Under the pieces are notes generated by a model. That model saw only the letters and a program-made list of their open reading frames with translations. It ran no database searches and was not told the origin of the DNA. Shown piece by piece: positions 52,614 to 61,907 of a DNA stretch of 64,000 nucleotides (positions within the stretch are counted from its first letter, which is position 1; every line of letters starts with the position of its first letter). This DNA is from Humibacillus sp. Its GTDB lineage: Bacteria; Actinomycetota; Actinomycetes; Actinomycetales; Dermatophilaceae. The stretch is from positions 1-64,000 of the forward strand of contig JAKDLG010000007.1 of NCBI GenBank assembly GCA_030452985.1, written 5' to 3'. Both the position numbers and the translations under genes were made by a program.

Positions 52614-53834
52614 TCACTTCCTGCGCAGCACCGCGATCTCACCGGCACTGATGATCAACGGACGGTTGTACGTGCCCTGCAGCTCGTAGCCGCGTGCCTC
52701 GAACATCTCGACGATGCGGCCCGACGTGACCGGCTCGACCACCCCGATCTCGTGAGCGTCGGACTTCATCGGCTTGCCCTTGATCGAGTTGAGCGACACC
52801 GCGTACCGCGGGCCGATCTCACAGACCCGGTCGACGTAGTGCTCAACGACATCGGGTTCCATCTCCTGGAACGAGTAGGAGTTGACGAACACGTCGTAGT
52901 GGCCGGTCAGGTCAGGTAGCCGCCAGTTCGGCAGGCACCCCGACTGCGGGACCTGCAGCTCACCGGTCTGAGCGACATCGTCGGGCCCGAGCACCCGTTC
53001 GCAACCGAACAGCTCGGTCAGGTAGTAGGTGCCGACGGTCAGCAGGGGTGGGATGTCGAGGTTGACGTACCGGGCGTGCGGGTCGCGTGCCATCACGATC
53101 TCGCCGAGCACCCCGAAGCCCCCGCCGAGCTCGAGGAACGACCGGGGCGGCTCGGTGACGTGGCGGCTCAGTGCCGCCAGGCACAGCAGGTAGTTCAGGT
53201 AGGGCCGACCGTGGCGCACCTCCGGGACGGGAGAGACGGCGTATCGCTGCAGAGGGCTGCCCACGGCGGCTTCCCCGAATCCGTCGAGATCGAAGGGCCA
53301 CCGGTTCTGGTCCCACGCGAGCCGGGCGGCGTCGAAGTCGCGTCGGGCGTCAACACCACCAGTGAGGGACGTGCGCAGCCACTGCTCGGTCACGTACGGA
53401 TTGATCTCGAGCGCGTGGGGAAGCAGGGCGTCGATGCGGGCGTAGGTGAAGCCGTTGCCGTAGACGGGATAGAACCAGAAGTCGGCTGTCGGCCACGACT
53501 TGAACCGGCTCATCCCGTGCGCGCGCATGTCGGCCAACAGGTGCTCGAGACCGGGGCCCCAGAAGTTCGTGGGCCGGTGGTGCGGGTCACAATCAGCGAG
53601 ACCCTCCAGGGAGCGAGCCGTCATCACCTCCCATCGCGGGTCCTCGTCGGGCCTTACAAGGGTGGCGTGCGCGTCCTGCGGGGCCGGCGACCGCCTGGGT
53701 ACAGGCACGGACACGGGCACAGGCACGGCTGGTGCCGGACCCGGGCGGCCTGGCTCGGCGGCAGGAGCACCGACTCTGCTGAGACGGCGTCCGGCTCGTT
53801 GCGCGAGGCGATGGTGAAGAGGCGTGGGAGGCAC
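52614..53834 (-). CDS. Putative sugar O-methyltransferase
   Basis: 406 residues from GTG (leaderless TAGTCT-N6). After a Pro/Val-rich N-terminus ([16 protein letters not shown]) the body has [40 protein letters not shown] and an AdoMet-binding core [46 protein letters not shown], with [22 protein letters not shown]. This matches the putative sugar O-methyltransferase group of polysaccharide loci. The position between glgM and glgC suggests methylation of a glucan or maltosyl intermediate; that is inference. Confidence 0.75.
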   Translation of the reverse strand: MPPTPLHHRLAQRAGRRLSRVGAPAAEPGRPGPAPAVPVPVSVPVPRRSPAPQDAHATLVRPDEDPRWEVMTARSLEGLADCDPHHRPTNFWGPGLEHLLADMRAHGMSRFKSWPTADFWFYPVYGNGFTYARIDALLPHALEINPYVTEQWLRTSLTGGVDARRDFDAARLAWDQNRWPFDLDGFGEAAVGSPLQRYAVSPVPEVRHGRPYLNYLLCLAALSRHVTEPPRSFLELGGGFGVLGEIVMARDPHARYVNLDIPPLLTVGTYYLTELFGCERVLGPDDVAQTGELQVPQSGCLPNWRLPDLTGHYDVFVNSYSFQEMEPDVVEHYVDRVCEIGPRYAVSLNSIKGKPMKSDAHEIGVVEPVTSGRIVEMFEARGYELQGTYNRPLIISAGEIAVLRRK

Positions 53835-53840
53835 GCGCCG

Positions 53841-53898
53841 AGACTAGCGACACAGCCGAGGGCCGGGGGGTGATCCACTTCACGTTTGTGGCTAGGGT
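53841..53898. promoter_or_regulatory. Divergent leaderless promoters, sugar methyltransferase / glgC
   Basis: TAGTCT (53841-53846, minus) is six bases before the methyltransferase GTG; TAGGGT (53893-53898, plus) is seven bases before the glgC ATG at 53906. The 71-base gap holds both promoters. Confidence 0.55.
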
Positions 53899-53905
53899 GA
53901 CTGCC

Positions 53906-55165
53906 ATGGCCCGACGAAGCGCTAACGCAGGTCCGAAGATCCTCGCGATCGTGCTCGCAGGCGGTGAGGGCAAACGTCTGATGCCGCTCACGGCCGACCG
54001 AGCCAAACCGGCCGTTCCGTTCGGTGGCATCTATCGCCTCATCGACCTGGCCCTGTCGAACGTCGTCAACTCCGACTACCGCAAGGTCGTCGTGCTGACG
54101 CAGTACAAGTCGCACAGCCTCAACGCCCACGTGACACGCACGTGGCGGCTCTCGGTGCTCCTCGGCAACTACATCACGACGGTGCCGGCACAGCAGCGGG
54201 TCGACAAGAACTGGTATCTCGGCAGCGCCGACGCGATCTACCAGAGCCTCAACCTGATTCACGACGAGAAGCCCGACATCGTCGTGGTGGTCGGTGCCGA
54301 CCACGTGTACCGCATGGACTTCAGCCAGATGGTCGAGCAGCACATCGAGTCGGGCGCCGCGTGCACGGTCGCCGCCATCCGGCAGCCCATCTCGATGTCC
54401 GACCAGTTCGGCGTCATCGAGGTCGACCCCGAGCATCCCACCCAGATCGCCGCGTTCCGTGAGAAGCCCACCGACCCGGCCGGGCTGCCCGACAACCCGA
54501 ACGAGATCCTCGCTTCGATGGGCAACTACGTCTTCACGGCTGACGCCCTCGAGGCAGCGGTCATCCGCGATGACGTGCGCGAGGGCAGCAAGCACGACAT
54601 GGGCGGCGACATCGTTCCCGACTTCGTCAGCCGAGGCGAGGCCGCCGTCTACGACTTCGGCGAGAACGACGTGCCGGGCGCCACCGACCGCGACCGGGGC
54701 TACTGGCGTGACGTCGGGACCATCGACTCGTACTACGACGCGCACATGGACCTCATCTCCATCCACCCGATCTTCAACCTCTACAACTACGACTGGCCGA
54801 TCTTCACCAGCCACAGCCCCTACCCTCCGGCCAAGTTCGTGCACGGCAGTGGCGACCGCATCGGAGAGGCGCTCAACTCCGCCGTCTCGCCGGGCGTGGT
54901 CGTATCGGGGGCCCACATCTACTCGTCGGTGCTCTCGCCCCTCGTCCGGGTGCACTCGTACGCCAGCGTCCAGGGCTCGGTGCTGCTCGACGGGGTGACC
55001 GTGCACCGGCACGCCCAGATCCGCCGCGCCATCCTCGACAAGAACGTCGTCGTGCCGGAGGGCGCCCAGATCGGCGTTGACCACGAGCACGACCGGGCGC
55101 GTGGCTTCCACGTCACCGAGAGCGGCATCGTCGTCGTCGGCAAGGGGCAGGTCGTCACGGCGTGA
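53906..55165 (+). CDS. glgC: Glucose-1-phosphate adenylyltransferase
   Basis: 419 residues from the ATG at 53906. Makes ADP-glucose. [40 protein letters not shown] (nucleotide site), [35 protein letters not shown] and [20 protein letters not shown] are present, followed by a left-handed beta-helix C-terminus ([50 protein letters not shown]). Full length. Committed step supplying glgM. Confidence 0.97.
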   Translation: MARRSANAGPKILAIVLAGGEGKRLMPLTADRAKPAVPFGGIYRLIDLALSNVVNSDYRKVVVLTQYKSHSLNAHVTRTWRLSVLLGNYITTVPAQQRVDKNWYLGSADAIYQSLNLIHDEKPDIVVVVGADHVYRMDFSQMVEQHIESGAACTVAAIRQPISMSDQFGVIEVDPEHPTQIAAFREKPTDPAGLPDNPNEILASMGNYVFTADALEAAVIRDDVREGSKHDMGGDIVPDFVSRGEAAVYDFGENDVPGATDRDRGYWRDVGTIDSYYDAHMDLISIHPIFNLYNYDWPIFTSHSPYPPAKFVHGSGDRIGEALNSAVSPGVVVSGAHIYSSVLSPLVRVHSYASVQGSVLLDGVTVHRHAQIRRAILDKNVVVPEGAQIGVDHEHDRARGFHVTESGIVVVGKGQVVTA

Positions 55166-55216
55166 CCGCGGGCTCGCCGTGACGACGCGATCGAGCCCCG
55201 CGACCGCGGGGACGCC

Positions 55217-56080
55217 GTGATCGACGACAGTCCGCGACCGGCAAGCGTCGCCGACCCGCGACCGGGGCGCGTCGGCATCCAGGTTCCGCCGCAGCACGCC
55301 GCGTACGCCGACATCCGACGAACCTGCGCGACGCTCGAAGAGCTGGGCGTCGACATCCTTTTCACGTGGGACCACTTCTTCCCGCTGAGTGGCGACCTCG
55401 ACGGCCGGCACTTCGAGTGCTGGTCGATGCTCGGGGCCTGGGCCGAGGCCACCGAACGGGTCGAGATCGGGGCCCTCGTCTCGTGCAACAGCTACCGCAA
55501 CCCGAACCTGGTGGCCGACCTGGCCCGCACCATCGACCACATCAGTGACGGTCGCCTGCTGCTGGGTGTCGGGTCGGGCTGGTTCGAGCGCGACTACGAC
55601 GAGTACGGCTTCGACTTCACGACGGCCGGCGGCCGCCTCGATGCCCTCGAACGCGACCTGCCGGTGATCCGCGAACGCTGGCGCCGGCTCAACCCGCCGC
55701 CGACCCGCGACATCCCGGTGCTCATCGGCGGCGGGGGCGAGAAGAAGACCCTGCGCATCGTGGCCGAGCACGCCGACATCTGGCACGGCTTCGGCGACGC
55801 CGAACAGATCGCGCACAAGCATCGAGTGCTCGATCAGTGGTGCACCCGCCGCGGACGCGACCCCCTCGAGATCGAGCGGTCGGCGGGCGTCGCTTTCGTG
55901 CCGGGCCGCAACCCCGACCAGCGCGCCGACTACGCCGCCCATGCCCAGCGGCTGCACGACATCGGTACCCGTCTCTTCACGGCGAGCGTGACGGCAGTCG
56001 ACCCCGACCTCGGGCGGGTGCGCGACCTGCTCCGGTGGCGTGACGAGGTCAACGCGGTCCCGACGGTGCCTCGGGCCTGA
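55217..56080 (+). CDS. LLM-class F420-dependent oxidoreductase
   Basis: 287 residues from GTG. RVGIQVPPQHAAYADIRRTCATLEELGVDILFTWDHFFPLSGDLDGRHFECWSMLGAWAEATERVEIGALVSCNSYRNPNLVADLARTIDHISDGRLLLGVGSGWFERDYDEYGFDF is typical of the F420-binding luciferase-like barrel (WDHFFPLSGD, RLLLGVGSGWF). It is shorter than the LLM protein at 36 kb and not a close paralogue. Substrate unknown; it may share glgC's transcript. Confidence 0.9.
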   Translation: MIDDSPRPASVADPRPGRVGIQVPPQHAAYADIRRTCATLEELGVDILFTWDHFFPLSGDLDGRHFECWSMLGAWAEATERVEIGALVSCNSYRNPNLVADLARTIDHISDGRLLLGVGSGWFERDYDEYGFDFTTAGGRLDALERDLPVIRERWRRLNPPPTRDIPVLIGGGGEKKTLRIVAEHADIWHGFGDAEQIAHKHRVLDQWCTRRGRDPLEIERSAGVAFVPGRNPDQRADYAAHAQRLHDIGTRLFTASVTAVDPDLGRVRDLLRWRDEVNAVPTVPRA

Positions 56081-56110
56081 CTCGGCGACGGCGGGCAGGC
56101 TGTGCGGGAC

Positions 56111-56133
56111 GCCGGATGCCGGATGCCGGATGC
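56111..56133. repeat. Short tandem GCCGGAT repeat upstream of serB
   Basis: Three consecutive copies of the 8-base step CCGGATGC lie about 30 bases before the serB -10 box. They contain two copies of the GGATGCCG octamer that is enriched across the window. Confidence 0.6.
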
Positions 56134-56160
56134 GTCGTTCGGCTCGCCACCTGGCGTCAC

Positions 56161-56166
56161 TACCCT
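56161..56166 (+). promoter_or_regulatory. -10 box of serB
   Basis: TACCCT, six bases before the GTG at 56173. Confidence 0.4.
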
Positions 56167-56172
56167 GTCGGG

Positions 56173-57459
56173 GTGACCGAACCGCGCGGCCCGCGCCTCG
56201 ACGAGACGACCGACAGCACCGACAGCACCGACAGCACAGACGCCCCTGACACCCTGGGCATCACCGTGACGGGGATCGACCGGCCGGGAGTCACCGGCGC
56301 GCTGCTGAGCACCCTGGCCGGTGTGGGCGCCGAGGTGCTCGACATCCAGCAGGTCGTCGTTCACGGCCACCTCACGCTGGCGGTCGTCCTGCGACCGGGT
56401 CGACAGGTGGACGCGCTGCGAGACGCGGCAGCCGTGACCGCCCACCGGCTCGGGCTCTCGCTGGAGGTCGTGCCGGGAACGGGCGACAACGCGCGCCCGC
56501 GGCAGGGGCGCGCAGCGGTCGTCGTGCTCGGTGCGCCGCTGGGAGCGGACGCCGTGTCGCTCGTCACCACCCGCATCGGCGAGCACGGCGCCAACATCGA
56601 CCGCATCCGTCGGCTGTCGCGCTACCCCGTGACGACGGTCGAGTTCGACATCTCCGGGGCCGACGTACCGACCCTGCGCACCGAGCTCAACCTCGCCGCC
56701 GCCACCGTGGGCATCGATATCGCCGTGGCTCCCGGCGGGCTGGCCCGACGGGGACGGCGGCTCGTCGTGCTCGACGTCGACTCGACCCTGATCCAGCAGG
56801 AGGTCATCGAGCTACTGGCGGCCCACAGCGGTCGGGAGGCCGAGGTCGCCGAAGTCACGGCTCGGGCGATGGCCGGCGAGCTCGACTTCGAGGAGTCACT
56901 TCGGGCACGGGTGGCGACGCTCGCCGGCCTCCCGGCATCCGTGCTGGAGCAGGTGCGCGACGAGGTGGTGCTCACCCCCGGTGCGCGCACGCTGGTACGA
57001 ACCCTGAAGCGCCTCGGCTTCACCGTGGGGCTCGTCAGCGGCGGGTTCATCGAGATCGTCGGCGCGCTCGCCGAGGATCTCGGAATCGACCATGTTCGCG
57101 CCAACCGGCTCGAGATCGAGAACGGGCGGCTCACCGGGCAGGTCGTGGGCGAGGTGGTCGACCGCGCCGGCAAGGCACGAGCGCTGCGCGCCTTCGCCGA
57201 GGAGGAAGGGCTGCCGCTCAGTCGCACGGTGGCCATCGGCGACGGCGCCAACGACCTCGACATGCTCGACATCGCGGGGCTGGGGGTGGCGTTCAACGCC
57301 AAGCCGCTGGTGCGCGAACGGGCCCAGACCTCCGTCAACGTGCCATACCTCGACTCCGTGCTCTACCTGCTCGGGATCTCACGCGAGGAGATCGAGGAAG
57401 CCGATCGGGGCGACGGCACGCCGACCCTGGCTCCGTGCGTCAATCACCACGATCACTAG
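56173..57459 (+). CDS. serB: Phosphoserine phosphatase with two ACT domains
   Basis: 428 residues from GTG. The N-terminus has a DST-DST-DST stretch, then ACT domains (LGITVTGIDRPGVTGALLSTLAGVGAEVLDIQQVVVHGHLTLAVVL and a second around SLVTTRIGEHGANIDRIRRLSRYPVTTVEF). The HAD core follows: nucleophile in VVLDVDSTLIQQEVIELLAAHSG, VGLVSGGFIEIVGALAEDLGID, Lys in RAGKARAL, and AIGDGANDLDML. Makes serine from phosphoserine; ACT domains give amino-acid feedback. The cphB -10 box overlaps its stop. Confidence 0.95.
   Translation: MTEPRGPRLDETTDSTDSTDSTDAPDTLGITVTGIDRPGVTGALLSTLAGVGAEVLDIQQVVVHGHLTLAVVLRPGRQVDALRDAAAVTAHRLGLSLEVVPGTGDNARPRQGRAAVVVLGAPLGADAVSLVTTRIGEHGANIDRIRRLSRYPVTTVEFDISGADVPTLRTELNLAAATVGIDIAVAPGGLARRGRRLVVLDVDSTLIQQEVIELLAAHSGREAEVAEVTARAMAGELDFEESLRARVATLAGLPASVLEQVRDEVVLTPGARTLVRTLKRLGFTVGLVSGGFIEIVGALAEDLGIDHVRANRLEIENGRLTGQVVGEVVDRAGKARALRAFAEEEGLPLSRTVAIGDGANDLDMLDIAGLGVAFNAKPLVRERAQTSVNVPYLDSVLYLLGISREEIEEADRGDGTPTLAPCVNHHDH
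56212..56238. repeat. 9-bp tandem repeat encoding Asp-Ser-Thr in serB
   Basis: Three in-frame GACAGCACC/A units (56212, 56221, 56230) code for (DST)3 just before the first ACT domain. Units are multiples of three, so copy number can change without frameshift. Confidence 0.8.
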
Positions 57460-57462
57460 GCT
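57457..57462 (+). promoter_or_regulatory. -10 box of cphB, overlapping the serB stop
   Basis: TAGGCT, six bases before the ATG at 57469. Its TAG is also the serB stop codon. Confidence 0.5.
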
Positions 57463-57468
57463 GGCCCG

Positions 57469-58377
57469 ATGCAGTCCCCGGCAACAGCGCCCGTGGCCCC
57501 GAGGTCGGTGCAACGCACGCTCCTCATCATCGGAGGAGCCGAAGACCGGATCGGGCGTTCGGTGGTTCTCAAGCGCTTCGTCAAGCTCGCCGGTGGGCGC
57601 CGGTCACGGATCGTACTGATCCCCACCGCGTCGTCGTTCGCGAGCGAGGTGGCGCAGGCCTACCGCGACGTCTTCACCCGGCTGCGCGGCGGCGAGGTCA
57701 CGGTCGTCGACCCGGTGACCCGTCGTGACGCGAACGACCCGGAGATGGTCGAGGCCCTCGACGCGGCGACCGGGGTCTTCATCACCGGTGGAAGCCAGGT
57801 CAAGCTCGCCCAGAACATCGTCGGAACCCCGGTCGGCGACGCCATCCTGCGCGCCCACGAGCGCGGCGCGGTCGTCGCCGGCACGTCTGCCGGCGCCTCC
57901 ATCATGAGCCGCTACATGATCTCCCTCGGCGAGGAGGGGGTGACACCGCGGCAGCGGGTCAGCCAGATCTCGGCCGGGCTCGGTCTCGTCGAGGACATCA
58001 TCATCGACCAGCACTTCGACCAGCGAGGGCGGTACGGGCGCCTGATGTCGATCGTGGCGGCGTCGCCGAGCCTGCTCGGCATGGGCATCGACGAGAACAC
58101 CGCGGCCGAGATTCGTGGCGACGCCACGATGACGGTCATCGGCAGCGGGGCCATCTTCCTCGTCAACGCCCGCAACGCGATCACCGACGCTCCCGAGGCC
58201 CGTCGAGGCGCCCCCCTGCTCGTGTCCGGAGCGGTGGTGCACTCCCTGCCCACGGGCAGCACGTTCGACCTGACCGAGGTCGAGCTGACCGACTTCATCG
58301 AACGCCACCCCGACATCGAGGGCTCTGTCGTACCGGCCCAGGTGCGCACCGAACGCACCCGCAGCAGCGCTCACTGA
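57469..58377 (+). CDS. cphB: Cyanophycinase
   Basis: 302 residues. A peptidase S51 serine exopeptidase that cuts cyanophycin into beta-Asp-Arg dipeptides. TLLIIGGAEDRIGRSVVLKRFV, GVFITGGSQVKLAQNI (Gln110), the nucleophile elbow VVAGTSAGASIMSRYM (Ser140) and IIIDQHFDQRGRYGRLMSIVAASPSLLGMGIDENTA are all conserved. No signal peptide, so intracellular. Just upstream of cphA but with its own promoter, so storage and mobilisation can be set separately. Confidence 0.95.
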   Translation: MQSPATAPVAPRSVQRTLLIIGGAEDRIGRSVVLKRFVKLAGGRRSRIVLIPTASSFASEVAQAYRDVFTRLRGGEVTVVDPVTRRDANDPEMVEALDAATGVFITGGSQVKLAQNIVGTPVGDAILRAHERGAVVAGTSAGASIMSRYMISLGEEGVTPRQRVSQISAGLGLVEDIIIDQHFDQRGRYGRLMSIVAASPSLLGMGIDENTAAEIRGDATMTVIGSGAIFLVNARNAITDAPEARRGAPLLVSGAVVHSLPTGSTFDLTEVELTDFIERHPDIEGSVVPAQVRTERTRSSAH

Positions 58378-58398
58378 CCACGACCGCCGCGCAGGTCA

Positions 58399-58404
58399 TA
58401 GGGT
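58399..58404 (+). promoter_or_regulatory. -10 box of cphA
   Basis: TAGGGT about 65 bases before the cphA ATG, giving a leader of about 58 bases with an AGGAGGAG ribosome-binding site. Unlike its neighbours, cphA is not leaderless. Confidence 0.45.
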
Positions 58405-58468
58405 CATCTCCGGGACGTGTCAGCAAGGCCGTCCGCCACCACCGCGTTGATCGTGCAGGAGGAGCTCC

Positions 58469-61357
58469 ATGGCCGTCGAGGTTCCCACCCCCACCGGGCC
58501 CGCTCGGCCCGACCTGCGCATCCTGGAGACCCGGGTCTACCGCGGCGGCAACGTCTGGAGCTACCAGCAGGCGATTCACCTCGTCGTCGACCTGGGCAGC
58601 CTCGAGCAGTACCCGACCGTGTCTCTGCCGGGCTTCACCGACCACCTGTTGGAGGCGGTGCCTGGCCTGGCCCGCCACACCTGCTCCCTCGGACGCAAGG
58701 GCGGTTTCATCGAGCGAATGCGGGACGGCACCTGGCTCGGTCACGTCGCCGAGCACGTCGCCCTGCAGCTGCAGACCATGGCCGGGCACGACCAGCGCCG
58801 GGGCAAGACGCGCGGGGTGAAGGGCAAGCCCGGCCAGTACAACATCATCTACGGCTACACCGACGAACGGGTCGCGGTGGCGGCAGGGCGTCTCGCCGTG
58901 CGGCTGATCAACCACCTGGTCGAGGCCGAACCGGAGTTCGACTTCGAGACCGAGCTCAACGAGTTCCTGCGCCAGGCCGAACGGGTCGCGTTCGGGCCTT
59001 CGACGAACGCGATCCTCGAGGAGGCGGCCTCCCGCGACATCCCCTTCATCCGGCTCAACTCGGCGTCGCTCGTGCAGCTGGGCCAGGGGGTGCACGCCCA
59101 GCGCATCCGCGCCACGATGACCTCGAAGACGGGTGCGCTCGCTGTCGACATTGCCGGCGACAAGGACCTCACCACGACCCTGCTCGGTTCGGCGGGGCTA
59201 CCCGTTCCCAAGCAGGAGGCGGTACGCACACTGCAGGGCACCCTGGAGGCAGCGCACAAGATCGGCTTCCCCGTCGTCGTCAAACCCCTCGACGGCAACC
59301 ACGGGCGCGGAGTCTGCCTCAACCTGAGCAGTGACGCGGAGGTCGAGAAGGCCTTCGACATCGCGAAGGGCGAGTCGAGACGCGGCACGATCATCGTCGA
59401 GTCGTTCGTCACCGGCCGCGACTACCGCTGTCTCATCGTCGGCGGAAAGATGCAGGCCATCGCCGAACGGGTGCCGGCCCACGTGGTGGGCGATGGCACC
59501 CACACGGTGGCCGAGCTGGTCGCGGTCACCAACGCCGACCCGCGCCGTGGCGTCGGGCACGAGAAGGTGCTGACCAAGATCAAGGTCGATGACGCGGCCC
59601 TCGAGGTGCTTGCCGGCCAGGGTCACACCCTCGAGTCGGTGCCACCGGAGGGCGAGATGGTCAAGCTGGCCCTCACGGGCAACATGTCGACCGGTGGCAT
59701 CTCGATCGACCGCACCTTCGACGCCCACCCCGACAACGTCGAGATCGCCGAGGAGGCGGCGCGCATGGTCGGTCTCGACGTGGCCGGCATCGACTTCATC
59801 TGCCCCGACATCACCTTCCCCGTGCGTGAGACCGGTGGCGCGATCTGCGAGGTCAACGCGGCGCCCGGCTTCCGCATGCACACCCACCCGACGATCGGCG
59901 AACCGCAGTTCATCGCCAAACCCGTCGTCGACCTGCTCTTTCCGCCCGGCTCGCAGTCGCGGGTGCCGATCGTGGCGGTCACCGGCACCAACGGCAAGAC
60001 GACCACCTCGCGCATGATCGCCCACATCTTCAAGGGGCTGGGGCGCAAGGTCGGCATGACCTCGACCGACGGCGTCGTCATCGACGAGCGCCTGGTCATC
60101 AAGGCCGACGCGTCCGGGCCCCGGTCGGCGCGGATGGTGCTGCAGAACCCGCGCGTCGACTTCGCCGTCATGGAGGTCGCCCGTGGCGGCATCCTTCGCG
60201 AGGGTCTGGGCTATGACCGCAACGACATCGCCGTGGTGACCAACGTGGCCCCCGACCACCTGGGGCTGCGGGGGATCGACACGCTCCGCCAGCTGGCCGA
60301 TGTCAAGGCCGTCGTCGTCGAAGCTGTGCCGCGCAACGGGTTCGCGGTGCTCAACGCCGACGACCCGAACGTGCGCAACATGCGACGACGGTGCTCAGGC
60401 GAGATCGTCTGGTTCACCATGGAGGAGCCGGGCAGCGAGATCCGCGACTTCGTCGACGACCACTGCCGCCGTGGCGGCCGTGCGATCGTGCTCGACCCCA
60501 GCGACCGGGGCGACATGATCGTCATCAAGCACGGTCGACGCAGCATGCAGCTGGCCTGGACCCACCTGCTGCCGGCCACCTTCGGAGGCGCTGCCCGCTT
60601 CAACGTCGCGAACTCGCTCGCCGCCGCTGGGGCGGCCTTCGCCGCGGGCGCCCCCCTGCACGACATCCGCCAGGGCCTGCGCACCTTCTCGACCTCGTAC
60701 TACCTCTCTCCCGGGCGGCTCAACCTCATCGAGGTCGGAGGCGCCAGCGTCTTCCTCGACTACTGCCACAACGCCGCTGGTATGCGCGAGCTGGGCGCCT
60801 TCGTCGACCGCTACGCCGAGCAGATGCAGCTGCAGAACGACCTCGCGAAGACCTCCCGCATCGGCATGATCGGGGCCGCCGGAGACCGTCGCGACGACGA
60901 CATGCGCGAGCTCGGCGAGGTGGCCGCCCACCACTTCGACGTCATCGTCATCCGCGAGGACGAACGGCTCCGCGGTCGCAAGCCGGGCGTGACGGCCCGG
61001 CTCGTCGCCGAAGGGGCCAAGGCGGCCATGGCCGCCGGGGCGCGGTGCCAACAGGTGGAGGTGGTGCTCGACGAGCTCGGCGCCGCCCGCCACGTGCTCG
61101 CCCGCACCAACCCCGGAGATCTCGTGGTTCTGTGCGTCGACCAGCACGCCATGATCGCGGCCGAGCTCGAGGAACGCACCAAGTACGCCCAGGCCGGCGC
61201 CCACGTGGGCGAGGGAGAGGGCGCCACCAGCGACCCCGACCTCGACCCCGGCACGCTCACCTCCTCCGCCGCCGCGGAGGGCACCGAGGCCTCCGACGAG
61301 GCGCTCGCCACCGCTCCCAACGAGATGGAGGAGAAGGTCGACGACACGGCCATCTGA
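58469..61357 (+). CDS. cphA: Cyanophycin synthetase
   Basis: 962 residues from the ATG after AGGAGGAG. Builds multi-L-arginyl-poly-L-aspartate from Asp and Arg with two ATP per unit. An N-terminal domain (LRILETRVYRGGNVWSYQQAIHLVVDLG; ERMRDGTWLGHVAEHVALQLQ) is followed by ATP-grasp, about 225-480 (VVVKPLDGNHGRGVCLNL; EVNAAPGFRMHTHP), which adds Asp. A Mur-ligase domain with P-loop VTGTNGKTTTSRM (about 504-516), DYCHNAAGMRELG and GAAGDRRDDDM adds Arg. About 90 residues longer than classical CphA (about 870), partly due to an acidic Ser/Thr/Ala tail after HVGEGEGA. Well formed, so the strain probably stores cyanophycin. Confidence 0.96.
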   Translation: MAVEVPTPTGPARPDLRILETRVYRGGNVWSYQQAIHLVVDLGSLEQYPTVSLPGFTDHLLEAVPGLARHTCSLGRKGGFIERMRDGTWLGHVAEHVALQLQTMAGHDQRRGKTRGVKGKPGQYNIIYGYTDERVAVAAGRLAVRLINHLVEAEPEFDFETELNEFLRQAERVAFGPSTNAILEEAASRDIPFIRLNSASLVQLGQGVHAQRIRATMTSKTGALAVDIAGDKDLTTTLLGSAGLPVPKQEAVRTLQGTLEAAHKIGFPVVVKPLDGNHGRGVCLNLSSDAEVEKAFDIAKGESRRGTIIVESFVTGRDYRCLIVGGKMQAIAERVPAHVVGDGTHTVAELVAVTNADPRRGVGHEKVLTKIKVDDAALEVLAGQGHTLESVPPEGEMVKLALTGNMSTGGISIDRTFDAHPDNVEIAEEAARMVGLDVAGIDFICPDITFPVRETGGAICEVNAAPGFRMHTHPTIGEPQFIAKPVVDLLFPPGSQSRVPIVAVTGTNGKTTTSRMIAHIFKGLGRKVGMTSTDGVVIDERLVIKADASGPRSARMVLQNPRVDFAVMEVARGGILREGLGYDRNDIAVVTNVAPDHLGLRGIDTLRQLADVKAVVVEAVPRNGFAVLNADDPNVRNMRRRCSGEIVWFTMEEPGSEIRDFVDDHCRRGGRAIVLDPSDRGDMIVIKHGRRSMQLAWTHLLPATFGGAARFNVANSLAAAGAAFAAGAPLHDIRQGLRTFSTSYYLSPGRLNLIEVGGASVFLDYCHNAAGMRELGAFVDRYAEQMQLQNDLAKTSRIGMIGAAGDRRDDDMRELGEVAAHHFDVIVIREDERLRGRKPGVTARLVAEGAKAAMAAGARCQQVEVVLDELGAARHVLARTNPGDLVVLCVDQHAMIAAELEERTKYAQAGAHVGEGEGATSDPDLDPGTLTSSAAAEGTEASDEALATAPNEMEEKVDDTAI

Positions 61358-61382
61358 GCCGAATGCCGCCCGTCTCTGCGGT

Positions 61383-61798
61383 TCAGGGCTTGTCGAGATA
61401 CAGGCAGAAGGGATGCCCGGCGGGATCGAGCAGCACCCGCACGCCAGCCTGCGGCTGATGCTGGGGGAGGTCGGCCCGAGCGCGACGGCTCGTTCCGTCT
61501 CGCCTGCCAGATCAGTGACCTGGAAGTCGAGGTGAAGCATCATCTGCTGGCTGCCGGGCGGCGCAGGCCACACCGGCCGCACGAACCCTTCGTTGCGCTG
61601 AATGCTGAGATAGGCCACCCCCTCACCGAGGTCGAGAGCGGCGCCGCTCTCGCCCTGCGCCCAGATTTTCCACCCGCGGAGCTCTGAGTAGAACCGCGCC
61701 AGAACACCGACATCCGGCGCGTCGAGCACGACCCCCCACCAATCTTTGCGCCGCCAGCGATCAGGGGCGAGTGGCGGCGGCGCGGATGGCGTGCTCAT
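61383..61798 (-). pseudogene. VOC/glyoxalase-like gene with a one-base frameshift
   Basis: From the ATG at 61798 the frame encodes MSTPSAPPPLAPDRWRRKDWWGVVLDAPDVGVLARFYSELRGWKIWAQ ... MLHLDFQVTDLAGETERAVALG. At 61475-61477 the normal ending continues in another frame: ADLPQHQPQAGVRVLLDPAGHPFCLYLDKP and a stop at 61383. One missing G in a G run explains it. The restored product, about 138 residues, would be a complete VOC domain with the usual GHPFCLYL end. Either a real loss or a sequencing error in the homopolymer. Leaderless TACGCT-N6-ATG promoter (61805-61810) intact. Confidence 0.85.
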
Positions 61799-61849
61799 GC
61801 GACGAGCGTACGGAGCGCTGTGGTGGCCTGCAGTGTCAGTGGTGCCCTC

Positions 61850-61855
61850 TAGTTT
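61850..61855 (+). promoter_or_regulatory. -10 box of the AlkA-type glycosylase gene
   Basis: TAGTTT gives a leader of about 46 bases ending in GGAAGAAGG before the ATG at 61908. Confidence 0.35.
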
Positions 61856-61907
61856 CGGAACAGGTCATTTCTCGCCGCGCTCTGCGGCTACCGGAAGAAG
61901 GTCTTCG

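Noticed and set aside
53654-55957. 767-codon minus-strand frame across glgC
   Set aside because: Antisense shadow of glgC and the LLM gene; no family resemblance and no start signal.
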